Assembly (NCBI GenBank): GCA_029548715.1
Contig: JAKPMW010000050.1
Location: forward strand, 1 to 15,416
DNA from: Spirochaetota bacterium
GTDB lineage: Bacteria; Spirochaetota; JAGLSM01; JAKPMW01
Direction of reading: 5' to 3'
Length of the DNA: 15,416 nt
In this document: positions 12,823 through 15,416 of the stretch, piece after piece
Position numbering within the stretch: the first letter of the stretch is position 1
How the letters are laid out: each line of letters starts with the position of its first letter
Notes under the pieces: generated by a model
Database searches by the model: none
Seen by the model: the letters and a program-made list of their open reading frames with translations, nothing else
What the model was told of the DNA's origin: nothing
Made by a program: the position numbers and the translations under genes

Positions 12823-13143
12823 ATGCGATTGATGCTGGTACAGCGGTTTGTAGCCGACAAGAGGGTGGATGAGGGACAGGCACGCCAGATCCTGCAGGGA
12901 TTTCTGGACGAACTGGCAGAGACACTTGACCAGCTTGGAAAGTTAATTCAGAATAGTGATTTCACATCTCTTGTGCAGCGGTCGGCCGCATTGCGCAGCC
13001 AGGCTGCCGAGCTTTGTGTTTCCGAGGTGGCGGACGCCGCTGCCGCTCTTGAGATGGCTGCAGAGGCAGGGAGTGCAGTCGCCTGTGCAGTCCACTATGA
13101 TGCCCTCCGGAGAAATACGGCTGATGTATCCCAGGATGACTGA
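12823..13143 (+). CDS. HPt-domain-like protein lacking the phospho-histidine
   Basis: Predicted 106-aa all-helical cytoplasmic protein. GGGGAG lies 6 nt before the ATG. The layout resembles a histidine phosphotransfer (HPt) domain: a first helix (QARQILQGFLDELAETLDQL, 19-38), then a segment like NSDFTSLVQRSAALRSQAAEL (44-64), then VADAAAALEMAAEAG (69-83). In true HPt domains the second segment carries A-H-x-L-K-G, with the phosphorylated His. Here the matching stretch is S-A-A-L-R-S, so Ala55 replaces His and Arg/Ser replace Lys/Gly. If the alignment is right, this is a pseudo-HPt that binds a partner without relaying phosphate. No kinase or receiver gene is next to it. An unrelated helical bundle cannot be excluded. 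Confidence 0.6.
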   Translation: MRLMLVQRFVADKRVDEGQARQILQGFLDELAETLDQLGKLIQNSDFTSLVQRSAALRSQAAELCVSEVADAAAALEMAAEAGSAVACAVHYDALRRNTADVSQDD

Positions 13144-13206
13144 TGTGGTTTTCTGCAGGTCCCGGTGATATGCTCACGGGTATCGGGAAATCACAGGGGG
13201 TAGTGT

Positions 13207-14208
13207 ATGCGTGTGTTCAGGTGTGTGCTGGCTTGTGTCGGACTTGCCGTCTTTGGAGCAAGTCTTTCGGGCGCCGATGTCCGGGGGCGTGCCCTCGAAA
13301 TCCTGCGGACTCACGCGCAGGACGGACACAGGGTCATCAGCGAGTACAACGCACTCCCGCTCGAGTTTTCTTCTCCTTCCGGGACAACGATCCGCTTTTC
13401 GCGGAGTACCGATTTTATGCAGTACATCAAGGGCTCAAGTGAGTCCGGAATCCTGGGTTCCCTTTCTACCGCTGTCCACGAGATCTGCCATGGCCTGACG
13501 GCCCGTAAGGGTGCCCAGATGCGGCTGTCCTCGGGCGCAGCGGCCTCTGGTGGAGGGGCCTACCTCCTCAATGGGCGGTATCTTTTTGTGCCCTACAACG
13601 GACAGATTTTCCCTTCACACAAGGTCAAGTCGATGATTCCCAAACGGCTCAGAACCACCCGGTTTGAGACCTATGTTGAGGATGATGATGAAGCCATGGG
13701 GACACAGCAGGAAGGGATCTATGGGCAGCTTGATGAATGGCATGCCTACTACCATGACATGCTGGCTTCCGTGGACCTCTGGTCGTATTACCGGGCAAAA
13801 TCCCGTCTGACAGCCGATGAGTGCGCCGATTTTTTTGCAGGTATTGACGGTACACTGTACGCCTACGGTGAATTCAAGCTGTACCTCCTGGCCTGTCTCA
13901 GGTACGCCCGCGAGCGGGTCCCTCAGGCCTATCAGGCATATCTGGGGAATACGGCATTTCGCACGGTTGTGCTTGAGCTTGACCAGGCGTTTTCGTCACT
14001 GATCGCCAGGTATTTTGCCATGAAGCCGGCGGTGATTGCACATATGCGGGCCCAGGGACATGACGTTCGTGATGAGGGTGATACGATCTGGATCGGTGAA
14101 ACCGGGCGGGGGACCTTCCGCAAGGAATGGAAGCTTCTCGAGACTGCGCTCTCGTCACAGCCCTGGGTGCGCGAATTTGCCGCCGTGCGGTCCGGTGTCT
14201 GGCGCTGA
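13207..14208 (+). CDS. Secreted protein with HExxH motif, putative zinc metallopeptidase
   Basis: Predicted 333-aa exported protein. AGGGGG lies just upstream of the ATG at 13207. A signal peptide covers about 1-23 (LAVFGASLSGA). The key motif is STAVHEICHGLTA, with HEICH at 91-95: two His zinc ligands and the catalytic Glu of zincin peptidases, in a predicted helix. A third ligand could be Glu169 or Glu177 in QQEGIYGQLDEWHAYYHDM, which would fit the gluzincin pattern of a downstream Glu on a second helix. The rest is rich in aromatic residues and I recognise no named family. It probably acts in the periplasm or outside the cell. A secreted serpin gene follows on the same strand after 192 nt, but a large hairpin separates them. 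HExxH alone is a short motif, so activity is not proven. Confidence 0.75.
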   Translation: MRVFRCVLACVGLAVFGASLSGADVRGRALEILRTHAQDGHRVISEYNALPLEFSSPSGTTIRFSRSTDFMQYIKGSSESGILGSLSTAVHEICHGLTARKGAQMRLSSGAAASGGGAYLLNGRYLFVPYNGQIFPSHKVKSMIPKRLRTTRFETYVEDDDEAMGTQQEGIYGQLDEWHAYYHDMLASVDLWSYYRAKSRLTADECADFFAGIDGTLYAYGEFKLYLLACLRYARERVPQAYQAYLGNTAFRTVVLELDQAFSSLIARYFAMKPAVIAHMRAQGHDVRDEGDTIWIGETGRGTFRKEWKLLETALSSQPWVREFAAVRSGVWR

Positions 14209-14290
14209 GCAGGGCTTGTTTCGGCAAATAGTTGTCAACGCTGTAACAGGGTTTTTGCGGGTTTTGCCCAGGATCAGGAGAAATGGCGGT

Positions 14291-14340
14291 GCTTTGTCTT
14301 TCCTGTGTCGATGGGTATCATGACACAGGAAAGACAGGGC
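14291..14340 (+). promoter_or_regulatory. Long hairpin between the HExxH gene and the serpin gene
   Basis: TGTCTTTCCTGTGTC (14295-14309) and its exact complement (14322-14336) form a perfect 15-bp stem with a 12-base loop. On the plus-strand RNA two further G-U and two G-C pairs extend it to 19 bp. No T-run follows on either strand, so it is not a standard terminator. It may be an mRNA 3' stabiliser, a leader element for the serpin, or a dispersed repeat. The rest of the 192-nt spacer shows only a TATGAT at 14371-14376 without a good -35 box. Confidence 0.65.
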
Positions 14341-14400
14341 AGAAATGAACTCCGGGCAAATTTTCCGGTATATGATCTATCCGTCTCCTGGAGGCCCGTC

Positions 14401-15416
14401 ATGCGTATCGCCATCACCCTTTTTTCACTCCTTGCCCTGGCCTGCACCAGTGCATCCGCCGTTGTCCCGGATATGTCCCATACCAGGATTGCACCTCTGG
14501 TGCGGGCGACCGGCGAGTTTGGACTGTCGCTCTTTTCCCGCCTGCATGCTGAAGCGGGCAGTAAAAATCTTTTCATGTCGCCTCTTTCGATCCAGATGGC
14601 CCTCCTGATGACCTATGGTGGTGCACGTGGAACGACCGCACAGGCGATGGACAGCACGCTCCGCCTTGGCGGCATGGATCCCGCGACTGCAGCGCAGACG
14701 GCAAGAGCGTATCTGGATGATGTCGTGCGCCATGCCGGCGGGGTCCGCTTTTCGATCGCCAACTCGATCTGGCACCGGCCCAACCTGACCTGTCTGCCGG
14801 ATTTTCTCCATCTTGCACGGGGCGTCATGCAGGCCGGTGTGCACAAGCTTGATTTTGCCCGCCCTGATGCGGCAGACCGGATCAATGACTGGATCGCGGA
14901 CAAAACCGAAAACATGATAAAAAAGGTGCTCGACAGTATCCCTGAAGATGCGATGATGTACCTTGTCAATGCCATCTTCTTTCATGGAACCTGGGCCACC
15001 TCATTTGATACGGCCCAGACCAAAAATGAGGCGTTCAACAAAGATGATGGTTCGAGTCAGCCTGTTCCCATGATGCGCCAGTCGGGCAAGTACCGCTATC
15101 ATGCCGATGCCAGGGGCGCTGCGGTCGAGCTGCCCTATGGTGACGGCCGCTTTGCCATGCTGGCCATCCTCCCGGCGCAGCGCGGGAATATGCGCGACTA
15201 TCTTGGCTCTTTGGATTGGGCCGAACTGTCACGCATCCGCCAGTCCCTGCGCCAGCGTGAGGGCGAGGTGCGCATCCCCCGATTCAATCTCTCCTGGGGC
15301 GTCAAGGATCTGGTTGATCAACTCAGGGCCATGGGGATGGGCCTGGCGTTTTCCGATGCGGCCGATTTTTCGGGGATCACCGGGAAGCGTGACCTGACCA
15401 TCGACAAAGTGCTGCA
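14401..15416 (+). CDS. Secreted serpin (serine/cysteine protease inhibitor), 3' end cut by window
   Basis: The first 338 codons of a serpin gene; the frame runs open to the window edge. The ATG at 14401 has GGAGG 7 nt upstream. A signal peptide (MRIAITLFSLLALACTSASA) directs export; Cys15 could be a weak lipobox, otherwise cleavage falls after ASA. Serpin marks in order: NLFMSPLSIQMALLM (56-70), TYGGARGTTAQAM (71-83), IANSIWHRPN (119-128), LVNAIFFHGTWATSF (188-202), PVPMMRQSGKYRY (221-233), AVELPYGDGRFAMLAILP (241-258) and VRIPRFNLS (290-298). The last visible residues (DLTIDKVL) lie just before the hinge and reactive-centre loop, so the target protease class cannot be judged. Bacterial serpins are uncommon; they trap proteases by a suicide mechanism. 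Confidence 0.95.
   Translation, partial: MRIAITLFSLLALACTSASAVVPDMSHTRIAPLVRATGEFGLSLFSRLHAEAGSKNLFMSPLSIQMALLMTYGGARGTTAQAMDSTLRLGGMDPATAAQTARAYLDDVVRHAGGVRFSIANSIWHRPNLTCLPDFLHLARGVMQAGVHKLDFARPDAADRINDWIADKTENMIKKVLDSIPEDAMMYLVNAIFFHGTWATSFDTAQTKNEAFNKDDGSSQPVPMMRQSGKYRYHADARGAAVELPYGDGRFAMLAILPAQRGNMRDYLGSLDWAELSRIRQSLRQREGEVRIPRFNLSWGVKDLVDQLRAMGMGLAFSDAADFSGITGKRDLTIDKVL

Overview
The window comes from a GC-rich, probably Gram-negative (diderm) bacterium. Many genes have strong GGAGG-type ribosome binding sites, and there are several secreted proteins plus one likely outer-membrane beta-barrel. The housekeeping block of SRP RNA, dnaX, ybaB and recR is clearly bacterial. I cannot name the phylum; a PVC-type lineage (Kiritimatiellota/Lentisphaerota-like) is only a guess from protein style and the presence of a serpin.

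Layout. Positions 3-155 hold the C-terminal end of an unrecognised plus-strand gene. An AT-rich convergent spacer (156-423) follows, with two perfect 19-nt palindromes. From 6520 down to 424 six genes run on the minus strand: a secreted 148-aa protein, a secreted 157-aa protein, a predicted outer-membrane beta-barrel, a DUF2207-like single-span membrane protein with a (Cys-His-Ser-Ala)9-Cys tail, an RRE + radical SAM + SPASM enzyme, and a four-helix membrane protein. The last three overlap by 1-4 nt and look translationally coupled. I read them as a post-translational modification cassette in which the enzyme modifies the Cys/His tail of a membrane protein. This is the most interesting system in the window.

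From 6645 to 8249 the plus strand carries a secreted coiled-coil protein, a PTS EIIA-type protein, and a small coiled-coil protein resembling a V-ATPase stalk subunit. An alpha/beta hydrolase lies opposite (8275-8922). A housekeeping block follows: tRNA-Ser(CGA), tRNA-Ser(GGA), SRP RNA, dnaX (with recently duplicated 29-aa repeats), ybaB, recR, tRNA-Asn(GTT) and a clear intrinsic terminator. The right end has a degenerate HPt-like protein that lacks the phospho-accepting histidine, a secreted HExxH protein of unknown family, and a secreted serpin cut by the window edge. Strong inverted repeats precede the HPt-like gene and the serpin gene.
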